This document shows positions 8,278 to 17,165 of a stretch of 64,000 nt of DNA, piece after piece; positions within the stretch are counted from its first letter, which is position 1; the number at the start of each line of letters is the position of its first letter. The stretch is taken from assembly GCA_040770625.1 (NCBI GenBank), contig JAXGIW010000002.1, positions 1-64,000 on the forward strand. The letters are read 5' to 3'. The notes under the pieces were generated by a model. It was not told the DNA's origin. It made no database searches and saw only the letters and a list, made by a program, of their open reading frames with translations. The position numbers and the translations under genes were made by a program. The stretch comes from 58-81 sp012729145. Its GTDB lineage: Bacteria; Synergistota; Synergistia; Synergistales; Thermovirgaceae.

Positions 8278-9753
8278 ATGAAGAATAGCCCCGTATTGCA
8301 ACGTGCCTATCTCCTCCTTGGGGCAAATCTTGGCGACAGACAGGGTAACATCCTAAGGGCACTGCAGTTAATTGGCGGAAGGAACATGATCGAGGAGATC
8401 TCTTCCTTTTACGAGACCATGCCCGCAGGCCATCAGGATCAGCCGTGGTTCATCAACCTCGCCTGCAGAATAGAAACGGACATGGACCCTTCCGACCTTC
8501 ATCGTTTTGTCAAGTCTGTAGAACTCCTTATGGGAAGGGACGATCACAATAAAGGTTTTCCCAGGCCCATTGACATAGATGTTTTGTTCTATGAAACTGC
8601 CTCTCCCCTGGGGGATGGGTTTCGCAAGACTTATCCCGGCCTTGGCGAAAGGGCTTTTGCCATAGCCCCGCTGGCAGAGATAGCTTTCGGGATCATTCCG
8701 CCAGGCTTTACCAAAAATGTCGGAGAGATAGCAAAAGAAATGGATATGTCCGGGATCAGGAGGGTTGAGAACAGCCTTCGGCTGAAATTGGAGAGAGATA
8801 TCCAGCAGGAAAATCCCAGGGTCCCTGCCAGCCTGAGCCGGGTTGGGGTCACCGGATTGAAGAGGATCCTTCGCATAGAAAACGGAGGAAAGGTCTCGTT
8901 GTTCTACGCCGAAATGGACCTTTTCGCGTGGTTGGGGCCAAACCAGGCAGGGGTTCACATGTCCCGCTTCTCTGATGTGCTGGAAGATCTAGTTGAGGAG
9001 ATAACCCTTGAAGCTTCGCCAAATATTGAGACTTTAGCGGGGAGGTTGGCCAGAAAGATATCCCTTACCCAACAGGGTGGGAGGTCCGAAGTAGTCATCA
9101 GGGCAAAGTTCCCTATCCGGAAGATAACTCCGATCTCCGGCAAGAACGTGGAAGAGCTGTATACCTTTATTGGCATCTCTGCCTGTGCTGGTGAAAGTCA
9201 AAGGACAGCCGTCGGCGTCGAGGTAGAAGGGATGACCGTATGTCCCTGTGCCCAGGACATGGTCCGGAGCCACTCCAGGAAACTGCTATTGGGAGACGGG
9301 TTCAGCGAAGAAGAAACCGACCGGATCCTGGGACTTGTTCCTTTGGCCTCGCACAACCAGCGCGGACGAGGGACCCTTCTCGTCGGGGGTAACAGACCTC
9401 TGAAGGCAGAACACCTGGTCCACATACTGGAAGCCTCGATGAGTTCCGAAACCTACGAACTGCTCAAACGGCCCGACGAATTTTTCGTTGTTAACAAGGC
9501 TCACAAAAACCCCATGTTCGCAGAGGATGTGGTGCGGGAAGTGCTCAGAAATCTTCTGGATATGTATCCCGACCTTCATGACGACACTTTTGTTCTTGTC
9601 AGGCAGGAGAATCTTGAGAGCATCCACCAGCACAATGCCTTCGCAGAAAGGTCGGGGACCTTGAAGGCCATCCGTTCAGAGATCAAACAGGGATTTTCAT
9701 CCGTAGAGGATCTCTCTCTGCAGGAGTGGCTCAAGGGGGGCAAAGATCGCTGA
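8278..9753 (+). CDS. FolK-FolE2 fusion: HPPK and type IB GTP cyclohydrolase I
   Basis: A 491-residue two-domain enzyme. Residues 1 to about 165 are 6-hydroxymethyl-7,8-dihydropterin pyrophosphokinase, with LLLGANLGDR near the start and the FPRPIDIDVLFY signature. Residues from about 175 on are FolE2: ERDIQQENPRVPASLSRVGV, LFYAEMDLFAWLGPNQAGVHMSRF, the CPCAQDM metal-site cysteine and the SHNQRGRG segment. FolE2 makes dihydroneopterin triphosphate, the entry to folate and queuosine; FolK acts later in folate synthesis. I chose the ATG at 8278 over a TTG directly before it because the run of Gs ends too close to the TTG. It is convergent with queD; the two stops abut. Confidence 0.92.
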   Translation: MKNSPVLQRAYLLLGANLGDRQGNILRALQLIGGRNMIEEISSFYETMPAGHQDQPWFINLACRIETDMDPSDLHRFVKSVELLMGRDDHNKGFPRPIDIDVLFYETASPLGDGFRKTYPGLGERAFAIAPLAEIAFGIIPPGFTKNVGEIAKEMDMSGIRRVENSLRLKLERDIQQENPRVPASLSRVGVTGLKRILRIENGGKVSLFYAEMDLFAWLGPNQAGVHMSRFSDVLEDLVEEITLEASPNIETLAGRLARKISLTQQGGRSEVVIRAKFPIRKITPISGKNVEELYTFIGISACAGESQRTAVGVEVEGMTVCPCAQDMVRSHSRKLLLGDGFSEEETDRILGLVPLASHNQRGRGTLLVGGNRPLKAEHLVHILEASMSSETYELLKRPDEFFVVNKAHKNPMFAEDVVREVLRNLLDMYPDLHDDTFVLVRQENLESIHQHNAFAERSGTLKAIRSEIKQGFSSVEDLSLQEWLKGGKDR

Positions 9754-10137
9754 TCAAGAGTGTCGGCCTTTTACCTGAATGTCCTTTCTTTCAATAACAA
9801 TTGAAGAAGAGGGAGTCTCCCACACCTGTACTGACCAGAGGCAACAGTTTTCGCGAAGTATCTCACTCTCCAGTTCACTCCATATCCAGAGGCCTATGTT
9901 CTCCGCAGTCGGTTGAGGGATGATCTCGTTAAGGTATGAGTGGTCGAGCCGTGACAGGACCCTGTCTCCGACGATCTTCTTCAGCTCTATAAAATCCATG
10001 ATCATCCCTTCACTGTCGGGCCTGCCTTCCAGGGTAACCTGGAAACGGTAGGTGTGGCCGTGAAGGGCTTCGCATTTCCCGTGATACTTCTCCAGCTTGT
10101 GAGCCGCGTCAAAAGAGAAATCCTTTTTGAGGAACAT
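9754..10137 (-). CDS. queD: 6-carboxytetrahydropterin synthase QueD
   Basis: 127 residues of the PTPS/QueD family. Zinc histidines are visible in DAAHKL and LHGHTY, and the CEALHGH spacing (Cys four before the HGH) matches the bacterial QueD active-site motif. A conserved Glu lies in VWETPSSS. QueD converts dihydroneopterin triphosphate, the product of the facing FolE2 domain, into 6-carboxytetrahydropterin for queuosine and other deazapurines. No preQ1-type riboswitch was recognised upstream. Confidence 0.92.
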   Translation of the reverse strand: MFLKKDFSFDAAHKLEKYHGKCEALHGHTYRFQVTLEGRPDSEGMIMDFIELKKIVGDRVLSRLDHSYLNEIIPQPTAENIGLWIWSELESEILRENCCLWSVQVWETPSSSIVIERKDIQVKGRHS

Positions 10138-10269
10138 GATCTCCCACTCCCTGTTTTTTCGGCTTTACCCCAGGAGAAACAATATGTCCTGATTATAAAT
10201 GATGATCCTCATTTGCTTCTTAAGCATTTTCAGTTGCCCTGGATGGCTTTACCCTCTTGCTCTTGCAAG

Positions 10270-10295
10270 TATTACGAAATAGAATAATCGTAATA
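10270..10295. promoter_or_regulatory. Perfect inverted repeat upstream of metal-type ABC importer
   Basis: TATTACGA at 10270-10277 and TCGTAATA at 10288-10295 are exact reverse complements separated by 10 bases. The site sits 22 bases before the substrate-binding protein start, where a repressor would block transcription or early elongation. The arm length and spacing suggest a dimeric regulator; the regulator is not identified. Confidence 0.5.
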
Positions 10296-10317
10296 ACAGA
10301 AAAATGGGGTGACAGCA

Positions 10318-11460
10318 TTGTGTTTGAAAGGACCTTCCAGGCACTTTACACTTTTCTCTGTCGTTGTTTTCATTGCGGTTCTCTGTAGGGCATTTGCAGG
10401 CATCGCTTCAGGGCTAACAGTTACCGATGCCTGGGGAAGGGAAGTGGCGATCCCCGAAAACGTGTCCAAAGTGATCTGTTCCGGTCCCGGGTGCATGCGA
10501 TATCTTGTCTACCTCCAGGCAGAGGATCTGGCCGTGGCAGTAGACGACATGGAGAAGGCCAGGAACATGTTCGAATCCCGGCCATATTTTATTGCCCACC
10601 CTGAATTGAAGGACAAACCACTTTTCGGTGAGTTCAGGGGGCACGACAACCCGGAACTGATAGTTGCCCTTGACCCGGCCCCACAGGTCATCTTCAAGAC
10701 CTTTGGTAACATGGGGCACGACCCGGTGGAATTGCAGAAGAAGACGGGGATACCGGTTATTGTCCTTGAACACGGGCAACTGGGTGTGGGCAAAAAGCAG
10801 ATGGATGATACACTTTTGATGATGGCGCGTGTTATCGGCAAGGAGGAGAGGGCAAAAGAGGTCATAGTCTTCTTCGACAGTGCCATTGAGGATCTCAGGG
10901 AACGGACTGCCGACATCCCCGAAGAAAAACGACCGACCTGCTATATAGGCGGCGTAGCATACAAGGGGCCCCACGGGATAATTTCGACCGAGCCCGCCTA
11001 TCCTCCGTTCATTTTCGTCAATGCCGTGAACATTGCGGCGGACCCATCGAAGACGAAGTCTGATCAGCTGGCGCAGACGACATTTTCCGTCGAGAGCCTT
11101 CTGTCGATGGATCCGGACAGGATCTTTGTCGATCTTTCTACCCTTCAGGGAGGAACTGAGGTCAACGGCCTCTTTCAGATACGCGACGGGGCACCCTTCC
11201 AGGTCCTCACGGCGGTGGAAAAAGGTGAGATCTACGGGGTCCTGCCCTATAACTGGTATTCCCAGAACCACGGGTCTATCCTTGCCGACGCATACTTCAT
11301 CGGCAAGGTCCTTTACCCGGACAGATTTGAGGATATCGACCCGGTAAAGAAGGCTGACGAGATATACGCGTTCCTTGTCGGGAAGCCTGTATTCGAAGAG
11401 ATGGACAGGTCTTTCGGCGGTTACGTCTTCAAAAAGATAGATCTTTCAAAGGTGGAATAG
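10318..11460 (+). CDS. Periplasmic substrate-binding protein of an iron/cobalamin-type ABC importer
   Basis: An N-terminal hydrophobic stretch (about residues 10-28) is a signal peptide. The mature protein starts with LTVTDAWGREVAIPENVSKVICSG, the usual opening of FecB/BtuF class III binding proteins. Family members bind siderophores, haem, cobalamin or, in some cases, molybdate/tungstate; the ligand is not readable here. I prefer the TTG at 10318 because GGGGTGA sits seven bases before it; a GTG at 10309 has no ribosome site. It heads a three-gene importer operon and follows the palindrome. Confidence 0.85.
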   Translation: MCLKGPSRHFTLFSVVVFIAVLCRAFAGIASGLTVTDAWGREVAIPENVSKVICSGPGCMRYLVYLQAEDLAVAVDDMEKARNMFESRPYFIAHPELKDKPLFGEFRGHDNPELIVALDPAPQVIFKTFGNMGHDPVELQKKTGIPVIVLEHGQLGVGKKQMDDTLLMMARVIGKEERAKEVIVFFDSAIEDLRERTADIPEEKRPTCYIGGVAYKGPHGIISTEPAYPPFIFVNAVNIAADPSKTKSDQLAQTTFSVESLLSMDPDRIFVDLSTLQGGTEVNGLFQIRDGAPFQVLTAVEKGEIYGVLPYNWYSQNHGSILADAYFIGKVLYPDRFEDIDPVKKADEIYAFLVGKPVFEEMDRSFGGYVFKKIDLSKVE

Positions 11461-11464
11461 GTAA

Positions 11465-12535
11465 ATGCATCTGGAAGAAGGGACAGTCCCGGCGGGATAC
11501 TCCAAATACATCCAGGCAAAGGTTTTTTTGCTCCTGCTGGGACTCGTCCTTCTCCTGGTGCTTGCGGTTTTCTCGATATCCACAGGACCTGTGAGCTATG
11601 ATCCCCTGGAAGTTCTGAGAACTCTTTTTATGGATCACGTCTCCAGACAGCTTGACGTAGTGGTTTTCAATATCCGGCTCCCACAGGTCCTTGCCGCTAT
11701 CCTAGCCGGAGCGGGTCTTTCGGTTGCAGGTGTGGTGATGCAGTCGGTTCTGGGAAACCCTCTAGGTTCCCCGTTCACGCTTGGGATATCCCAGGCGGCT
11801 GCTTTCGGCGCGGCTTTTTCAGTGATGGTATTAGGGTCCGGCTTTATCCAGAGTTCCGCATCGGACGCGATCACCGTGGTCCGGCCAGGTATGACGACCG
11901 CTTCGGCCTTCGCCGCCGCGATGATAGCTACGGGAGTGGTGGTCATGATCGCCCGGATCCGAAGGGGTTCCCCGGAGGTCATGATCCTTGCAGGTGTAGC
12001 GATAGGTTCCCTCTGCACGGCAGCAACAATGTTTCTGCAGTACTTTGCCGATGATGTCCAGTTGGCTGCCATGGTTTTCTGGACCTTCGGCGACCTCGCC
12101 AGGGCCGGGTGGAGGGAAATAGCGGTCATTTCTTTCGTCGGGGGTCTTTGCCTTTTTTATTTCGTTGTCAATTCATGGAATTACAACGCTATAGACGCGG
12201 GCGATGAGACGGCTGCAAGCCTTGGGGTCAATGTGAAGGTGGTCCGCTTCCTGGGAATGACCCTTGCTTCGCTCGTCACTGCTGTCATCATATCTTTTGT
12301 GGGTGTAATAGGTTTTGTGGGTCTCGTATGTCCTCACATGGCAAGGCGATTGACAGGGGACGACAACAGGTTCCTCATCCCCGGTTCCTGCCTGATGGGC
12401 TCCATCCTCCTTCTCGCTGCCGATACCGCAGCCAGGGTGATGATGGCTCCCAATGTTCTCCCTGTGGCTATACTGACCTCTTTTGTCGGAGCGCCGATGT
12501 TCCTCTTCCTTCTTGTCAGGGGGTACCGCAAATGA
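11465..12535 (+). CDS. FecCD-family ABC transporter permease
   Basis: A 356-residue, multi-spanning membrane protein with FecCD signatures: VFNIRLPQVLAAILAGAGLS, MQSVLGNPLGSPFTLGIS, and the coupling-helix segment GFVGLVCPHMARRLTGDD near the C terminus. About ten spans are expected, typical of type II importers that work as homodimers. An AAAGGTGG ribosome site overlaps the end of the binding-protein gene. Its TGA stop overlaps the ATPase ATG in ATGA. Confidence 0.93.
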   Translation: MHLEEGTVPAGYSKYIQAKVFLLLLGLVLLLVLAVFSISTGPVSYDPLEVLRTLFMDHVSRQLDVVVFNIRLPQVLAAILAGAGLSVAGVVMQSVLGNPLGSPFTLGISQAAAFGAAFSVMVLGSGFIQSSASDAITVVRPGMTTASAFAAAMIATGVVVMIARIRRGSPEVMILAGVAIGSLCTAATMFLQYFADDVQLAAMVFWTFGDLARAGWREIAVISFVGGLCLFYFVVNSWNYNAIDAGDETAASLGVNVKVVRFLGMTLASLVTAVIISFVGVIGFVGLVCPHMARRLTGDDNRFLIPGSCLMGSILLLAADTAARVMMAPNVLPVAILTSFVGAPMFLFLLVRGYRK

Positions 12536-13290
12536 TCCTCAGTGTCAGCAACGTCTCCTTTCGATATAACAGCAGACCCGTACTGGACGATGTCGTTTTC
12601 AACCTGGGCAGGAACGAACTGCTGGCCATTCTTGGCCCCAACGGTGTGGGCAAGACCACATTGCTCAAATGTCTGAACGGTATCCTGAAACCGACGGCTG
12701 GAGCCATCATGGTGGAGGACAGGGACCTTCTTCAAATGGGGCAGATGGAGATAGCCAGAGAGCTTGCCTATGTGGCCCAGCAGGGCCAGGGTGGCAGGTT
12801 TACAGCCTTTGACGCGATCCTCCTCGGACGGAGACCCCATATTACCTGGAGAGTCGGCAAGGAAGATATCCGGAAGGTCGACGCTATCATTCACGCGCTT
12901 GGGATAGATCACCTCTCCCTGAGGCATCTTGACGAAATGAGCGGGGGGGAACTGCAGAAGGTAAGCATCGCGAGAGCCCTGGTCCAGGAACCGAGGATCC
13001 TCCTGCTGGACGAACCTACGAGCAGCCTTGACCTGAAAAACCAGCAGGAAATACTTTCGACAATAAGGCATATTGTCACGGGTCACGGAATGGCTGCGGT
13101 CATGACAATGCATGATATAAACTCCGCCCTGCGTTTTGCCGACAGGGTCATTTTCATGAAGGGCGGGGAAATATTTGCAGTTACTGACCTCAAAGGGATA
13201 ACGCCGCAGATGGTCAGGGATGTTTACGATATTCCTGTCACCATAGAGAGCGTTCGCGGCTATCCCGTGGTGGTGCCGGTGGGGAATTAA
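12532..13290 (+). CDS. ABC transporter ATP-binding protein (FepC/BtuD type)
   Basis: 252 residues with all ABC motifs: Walker A GPNGVGKTT near residue 36, a Q-loop around YVAQQGQG, signature MSGGELQKVSIARAL, Walker B ILLLDEPTSSLDL and H-loop MTMHDIN. The reading frame is open further upstream inside the permease gene, but the ATG overlapping the permease stop gives a domain of normal length that begins MILSVSNVSFRY. It energises the FecCD-type importer; substrate unknown. Confidence 0.93.
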   Translation: MILSVSNVSFRYNSRPVLDDVVFNLGRNELLAILGPNGVGKTTLLKCLNGILKPTAGAIMVEDRDLLQMGQMEIARELAYVAQQGQGGRFTAFDAILLGRRPHITWRVGKEDIRKVDAIIHALGIDHLSLRHLDEMSGGELQKVSIARALVQEPRILLLDEPTSSLDLKNQQEILSTIRHIVTGHGMAAVMTMHDINSALRFADRVIFMKGGEIFAVTDLKGITPQMVRDVYDIPVTIESVRGYPVVVPVGN

Positions 13291-13640
13291 TAGACGTTAA
13301 TCGTGAATCGTAAATCGGGAACCTAAAGGCGTAAACGGCACCCAGTCGCTATCGCTCCGGGCACTGGGTGAACGGTAAACAGTGAACGGTGAACGGTCAC
13401 GGAAAAACCGGAAAGCAAAGGCAAAGCCTTGTCATTCTGAGCGGAGCGAAGAATCTGGTTTTGTCCCTTCGATTCACGATTTACAAAAGGACAGATCCCT
13501 CCCCTTGCGGGTTCGGGATGACAGCTCCTTCGGTTCACGACTCACGACTCACGATTCACGATTAACGAAAGGAACAGACATCTCACCCTTCGGGGTTCGG
13601 GATGACAGGCCCTTCGAGAAATTGGCACAATAGAATTAAT
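13291..13640. repeat. Short-repeat patch between ABC importer and FmdE gene
   Basis: No gene is supported here. A hairpin of CACCCAGT (13339-13346) with ACTGGGTG (13363-13370) is followed by tandem GTGAACGGT-type units at 13378-13399. A GTCATTCTGAGCGGAGCGAA block begins at 13431. Two related blocks of about 45 bases each carry GGGTTCGGGATGACAG, ending at 13524 and 13608; each is preceded by TCACGATT-type units. The same kinds of unit recur at 53072-53253. This looks like an interspersed non-coding repeat family. Confidence 0.75.
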
Positions 13641-13657
13641 CCAATGGAGGTAATGTT

Positions 13658-14269
13658 GTGAGATCAAAGATATCTGAAGAGGAACTGAAGGCTGTTATTG
13701 ATTTTCACGGCCACTGGTGTCCGGGGCTTGCCACGGGGATACGGGTGGCTGAGGTGGCCCTTGAAGCATTGGGTCGGGCTGGGGACGAAGATATTGTAGC
13801 CGTCGCCGAGTCGGATAGCTGTGCCGTCGATGCTGTTCAGTTCCTGACAGGTTGCACCGTGGGTAAAGGGAATCTCATAATTCATAATATCGGCAAGATG
13901 GCCTTCAGTTTTTATCGCAGAAGAGACGGCAAGGCTTTCAGAATAGTGAGCAGGTCAAATGTTGCGAGGGGTACCAGTGATGAGTACAGAAAACTTCAGG
14001 ACAAGAAAAATCAGGGAACGATCACTTCGGAAGAGGCTGCAAGACTTCAGGAACTCAGGCAGGAGCACTGTGCCCGTATCCTTGGTTCCGACATCGACGA
14101 TATCTTTGTAACAGGGGAGCCTCTTGAGCCGGTCCCGCCCTTTGCCCCGATGAAGAAAAGCCTGGTCTGCGACGAATGCGGCGAGATGATCATGGAGACA
14201 AGGGCCAGGTTGTCTGACGGACGTACATTGTGCCCTCCCTGTTTTGAAAGGCTTGTCCCCCGTCCGTGA
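13658..14269 (+). CDS. FmdE-family protein with C-terminal zinc finger
   Basis: 203 residues. The N-terminal FmdE domain has FHGHWCPGLATGIRVAE near residue 16 and a conserved Cys in ESDSCAVDAVQ. The C terminus is a CxxC...CxxC zinc ribbon (CDECGEM and CPPCFE). FmdE was first noted with tungsten formylmethanofuran dehydrogenase, but most bacterial copies lie beside metal or iron-type ABC importers and have no proven activity. That is the arrangement here: the importer ends 367 bases upstream, past the repeat patch. GTG start with GGAGGT six bases before it. Confidence 0.9.
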   Translation: MRSKISEEELKAVIDFHGHWCPGLATGIRVAEVALEALGRAGDEDIVAVAESDSCAVDAVQFLTGCTVGKGNLIIHNIGKMAFSFYRRRDGKAFRIVSRSNVARGTSDEYRKLQDKKNQGTITSEEAARLQELRQEHCARILGSDIDDIFVTGEPLEPVPPFAPMKKSLVCDECGEMIMETRARLSDGRTLCPPCFERLVPRP

Positions 14270-14314
14270 GGTTTATCCTGGTGTAGACGGTTCGGGAACC
14301 TTATCCTTGTCTGG

Positions 14315-15475
14315 ATGGTGATAGGCGTGGGCAGATCCTTCGCGCTCAGGGTAGTGTTTTTTGCGCTTTTGTCGATCCTGTTCGGATGGGGGATGACGAC
14401 CCTGTCAGAGGGGGTCATTGCTTCAAAATGGACTTTTGAGGACAGCTGGGTAGTGAAAATGTTTGAAGTATCCGAGGTCCCTGTCGAAGAAACAGAAGAG
14501 GGCGTTCTTTTTGACGAGTGGAGGACCGAGGCCCTGGACATTGATGTGCTCTTTTTGAGCGGTGAGTATCGGGGCACAAGGGCGGTAGCCAGAGTTGAGC
14601 ATCTGAAGGACAATAAACTGGATCTCCGCCCGGGATTGCACTATATCCTCTCTTACAACGAATTCGAAGACGGAAGCAGGATCTTTTTCGTCAGCGATAT
14701 CTTCAGGGCGCCGGTTTTCGTCGGACTGTTCACAGGAGCGGTGATCTTCTTCTGCCTTGTGACAGGGCTCACTGGGATACGGGCCCTTGTCGGTCTTTTC
14801 CTTTCTTTTGTAATTTTGGTCAAACTTCTTCTTCCAGGACTTCTCAAGGGATACCCGCCGCAAGCCCTTGGTGTTGCCGCTGTAGCCGGTGTGGCCCTGG
14901 TAACCATCCTGTCTGTTGTCAGAAGGCGCCGGTGCTGGCCTTCCGCGTTCTCGGGAGCACTAGGGGGTTGTGTATCGGCTCTGGTTTTCGGCTGGGGCTC
15001 AATATTCATGCTTCGCCTTTCCGGGCTTTCTACGGCCACGGCATCCCTTCTCGCAAGTACTGTCCCGGGAATCGACCTCAGGGGCATACTTCTTGCATCC
15101 ATAATTATCGGGGCTTCAGGGGCGGTGCTGGATGTGGCGGTTTCTGTAACTTCGGCCATGGCGGAGATGAAGGATCACGATCCCGGCATTGAGGCCAGGG
15201 TACTTTTCCAGTCAGGTATTAACGTGGGAAAGGAAGTCCTGGGAAGCATGGTCAATACCCTGGTCTTCGCCTACTTCGGCAACTCCCTTGTCCTCTCGCT
15301 GCTGATCCTGGAGGCTGAACCCATACCCATAGCGATGCTCAACGATTCTGTCATCGCCGAAGAGGTCATAAGGGCACTGGCCGGAACGGCTGGGCTGCTT
15401 CTAACCATTCCCCTGACGGCCCTTTTCGGGGCCCTGATGATGTCAGGCGGGTCCGTGCAGAGCGGGGAAGGATAA
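14315..15475 (+). CDS. YibE/F family membrane protein
   Basis: 386 residues with an N-terminal span, an extracytoplasmic beta-rich part (about residues 40-125) and six or seven further spans. The GLTGIRALVGLFLSFVILVK segment and the GASGAVLDVAVSVTSAM motif are characteristic of YibE/F proteins. Function is unknown; members are multi-span membrane proteins sometimes found in putative transport operons. No clear ribosome site precedes the ATG. It follows fmdE by 45 bases, so the two may be co-transcribed. Confidence 0.87.
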   Translation: MVIGVGRSFALRVVFFALLSILFGWGMTTLSEGVIASKWTFEDSWVVKMFEVSEVPVEETEEGVLFDEWRTEALDIDVLFLSGEYRGTRAVARVEHLKDNKLDLRPGLHYILSYNEFEDGSRIFFVSDIFRAPVFVGLFTGAVIFFCLVTGLTGIRALVGLFLSFVILVKLLLPGLLKGYPPQALGVAAVAGVALVTILSVVRRRRCWPSAFSGALGGCVSALVFGWGSIFMLRLSGLSTATASLLASTVPGIDLRGILLASIIIGASGAVLDVAVSVTSAMAEMKDHDPGIEARVLFQSGINVGKEVLGSMVNTLVFAYFGNSLVLSLLILEAEPIPIAMLNDSVIAEEVIRALAGTAGLLLTIPLTALFGALMMSGGSVQSGEG

Positions 15476-15545
15476 GTTTCTGCAGAACTTTGGCAGGGCT
15501 CTTTTCGCGAGTATGCTGTTATGAGGGATCTCTGAAGAATGGAAA

Positions 15546-15581
15546 GCGGAGCCCTTCATGTGAGAGGGCCCCGCGCCTTTT
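15546..15581. terminator. Bidirectional stem between convergent yibE/F and yfcC genes
   Basis: GCGGAGCCCT (15546-15555) pairs with AGGGCCCCGC (15565-15574) with one mismatch. The plus strand continues into CTTTT-type sequence and the minus strand into TTTCC. It lies between two convergent genes, as expected for a shared terminator. Confidence 0.55.
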
Positions 15582-15601
15582 GTGTTGATGGGGAATCGGT
15601 C

Positions 15602-17023
15602 CTAGAACGGCCCCAGCTTGATAAAGTGTGCGATGGTGACCAGGATCGCCCCCAGCAGGTACTGAAGAAGAATGAGCGGAAGGAACCATTTCGCCCAACG
15701 GTCCCAGGGTATCTTGGCCAGAGCAAGACCAGCCATAAAATACCCCGAAGTGGGTGTGAAGATATTTGATATTCCGTCGCCGAACTGGTATGCAAGGACA
15801 GCGACCTGCCTTGTGACGCCTACAAGGTCCCCCAGCGGGGCCATGATAGGCATAGATACAGCCGCCTGGCCGCTGCCTGAGGGGACAATGTAGTTGAGCA
15901 GGCACTGGAATACGTACATCCCCATGGCCGAGAATATTGAGGGGAGAGAGGCGACGGCCGTCGCTGCACCGTAGAGGATCGTGTCCAGAATGTTGCCCTG
16001 GGTCAGCACAACCAGGATAGCCCTTGCAAACCCGACGACCAGGGCTCCAGTGGTGAGAGCGGCCATCCCGTCAGCCAGGTTGATCGCGAACCCGTTCAGT
16101 CCAAGTTTGCCGACGATCCCTACCAGGATAGCCATCCCCAGGAAAAGTCCGGAGATCTCCTGGATGTACCACCCGTATTTCATAACGCCGAAAACCAGGA
16201 GAACCATCGTACCGGCAAGTACCAGAAGAACAAGCTGGTGAGATGCCGTGAACTCTTTCATGACATTCAGGTCAAGGACCTCTTCCCGGGTCTTGTCGAT
16301 CTCGTACATGAGGCTCCGGGCGGGATCTTTTTTGACCCGTCCCGCATACCAGTAGATGAAAGCTACTGTCAGAGCCAGCATTGAGATGTAGCAGAAGATC
16401 CGGTACCCCATACCCGAGAAAAGGGGCAGTTCAGCGATGCCTTGCGCAACCCCCACGGTGAAGGGGTTCATGAAGGCAGCGGCAAATCCTGCGCCTGCTC
16501 CAGCAAGGACGATGCCTGCGCCGGTCAGGGAATCAAAGCCAAGGGCGATCGCTAGTGTAACCATGATCGGTACGAAGGGAAGCGTTTCCTCGGCCATCCC
16601 GAATATAGCGCCCCCGAGCGAGAAGAGGATCATGACTATGGGTATTATTGCCCGCTCTTTGCCGGCCATCTTCCTTGTGATCTTCCCGATGCCAGCCTCT
16701 ATTGCTCCGGTCGCGTTTACGACCCCGAACGAACCTCCCACGATGAAGATGAAGAATATGATCTCTGCGATCTCCACCATCCCCTTGGGGACTGCCAGAA
16801 GAAAGTCAAAAAGCCCTACGGGAGACTGATCCACGTAGCCGAAACTCTGGGGGTCAACTATCATCCTGCCTCCAGGACCGGCAACCCTTTCGTAATGTCC
16901 TGCCGGAACAAGGTAGGTCAGGACAGCACAGATGGCTACTACGGTCAGAAGGATGATATATACGTGAGGGACTTTAAACTTTTTCCTGGAGGTTTCTTTT
17001 TTTACCGCTTTGGCACTGCTCAT
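15602..17023 (-). CDS. YfcC/DcuC-superfamily carboxylate or amino-acid carrier
   Basis: 473 residues, strongly hydrophobic with about twelve spans. Conserved features of the C4-dicarboxylate anaerobic carrier (YfcC) group are VPAGHYER after the first span, FGMAEETLPFVPI and IVPSGSGQAAVSMPIMAPL. It is an inner-membrane carrier; YfcC relatives are usually annotated as basic amino acid or dicarboxylate transporters without firm proof. I chose the ATG at 17023 because AAAAGGAGGG precedes it at the right distance; an upstream ATG at 17056 lacks one. It lies downstream of the M20 peptidase gene, suggesting uptake and cleavage of one class of substrate. Confidence 0.88.
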   Translation of the reverse strand: MSSAKAVKKETSRKKFKVPHVYIILLTVVAICAVLTYLVPAGHYERVAGPGGRMIVDPQSFGYVDQSPVGLFDFLLAVPKGMVEIAEIIFFIFIVGGSFGVVNATGAIEAGIGKITRKMAGKERAIIPIVMILFSLGGAIFGMAEETLPFVPIMVTLAIALGFDSLTGAGIVLAGAGAGFAAAFMNPFTVGVAQGIAELPLFSGMGYRIFCYISMLALTVAFIYWYAGRVKKDPARSLMYEIDKTREEVLDLNVMKEFTASHQLVLLVLAGTMVLLVFGVMKYGWYIQEISGLFLGMAILVGIVGKLGLNGFAINLADGMAALTTGALVVGFARAILVVLTQGNILDTILYGAATAVASLPSIFSAMGMYVFQCLLNYIVPSGSGQAAVSMPIMAPLGDLVGVTRQVAVLAYQFGDGISNIFTPTSGYFMAGLALAKIPWDRWAKWFLPLILLQYLLGAILVTIAHFIKLGPF

Positions 17024-17165
17024 ATTGTCGACCCTCCTTTTAATGTTGCCCTGCAATATGTCCGATCCGGTCTTTTAACCTGATATCATGGCATCACTCC
17101 TTTTAAAGGGATCATCAAAAAACGTCAGGACGTTCTCATGAGATGAGACGGGGGGATCATGCGGT

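Noticed and set aside
10559..10580. tRNA T-arm-like GTTCGAATCCC
   Set aside because: It lies inside the binding-protein coding sequence and has no acceptor, D or anticodon arms around it.
10414..11271. 285-codon open frame antisense to the binding-protein gene
   Set aside because: Shadow of a clear signal-peptide-bearing binding protein.
13291..13640. CRISPR array
   Set aside because: Repeat units are short, of several kinds and lack uniform spacers; no cas genes are near.
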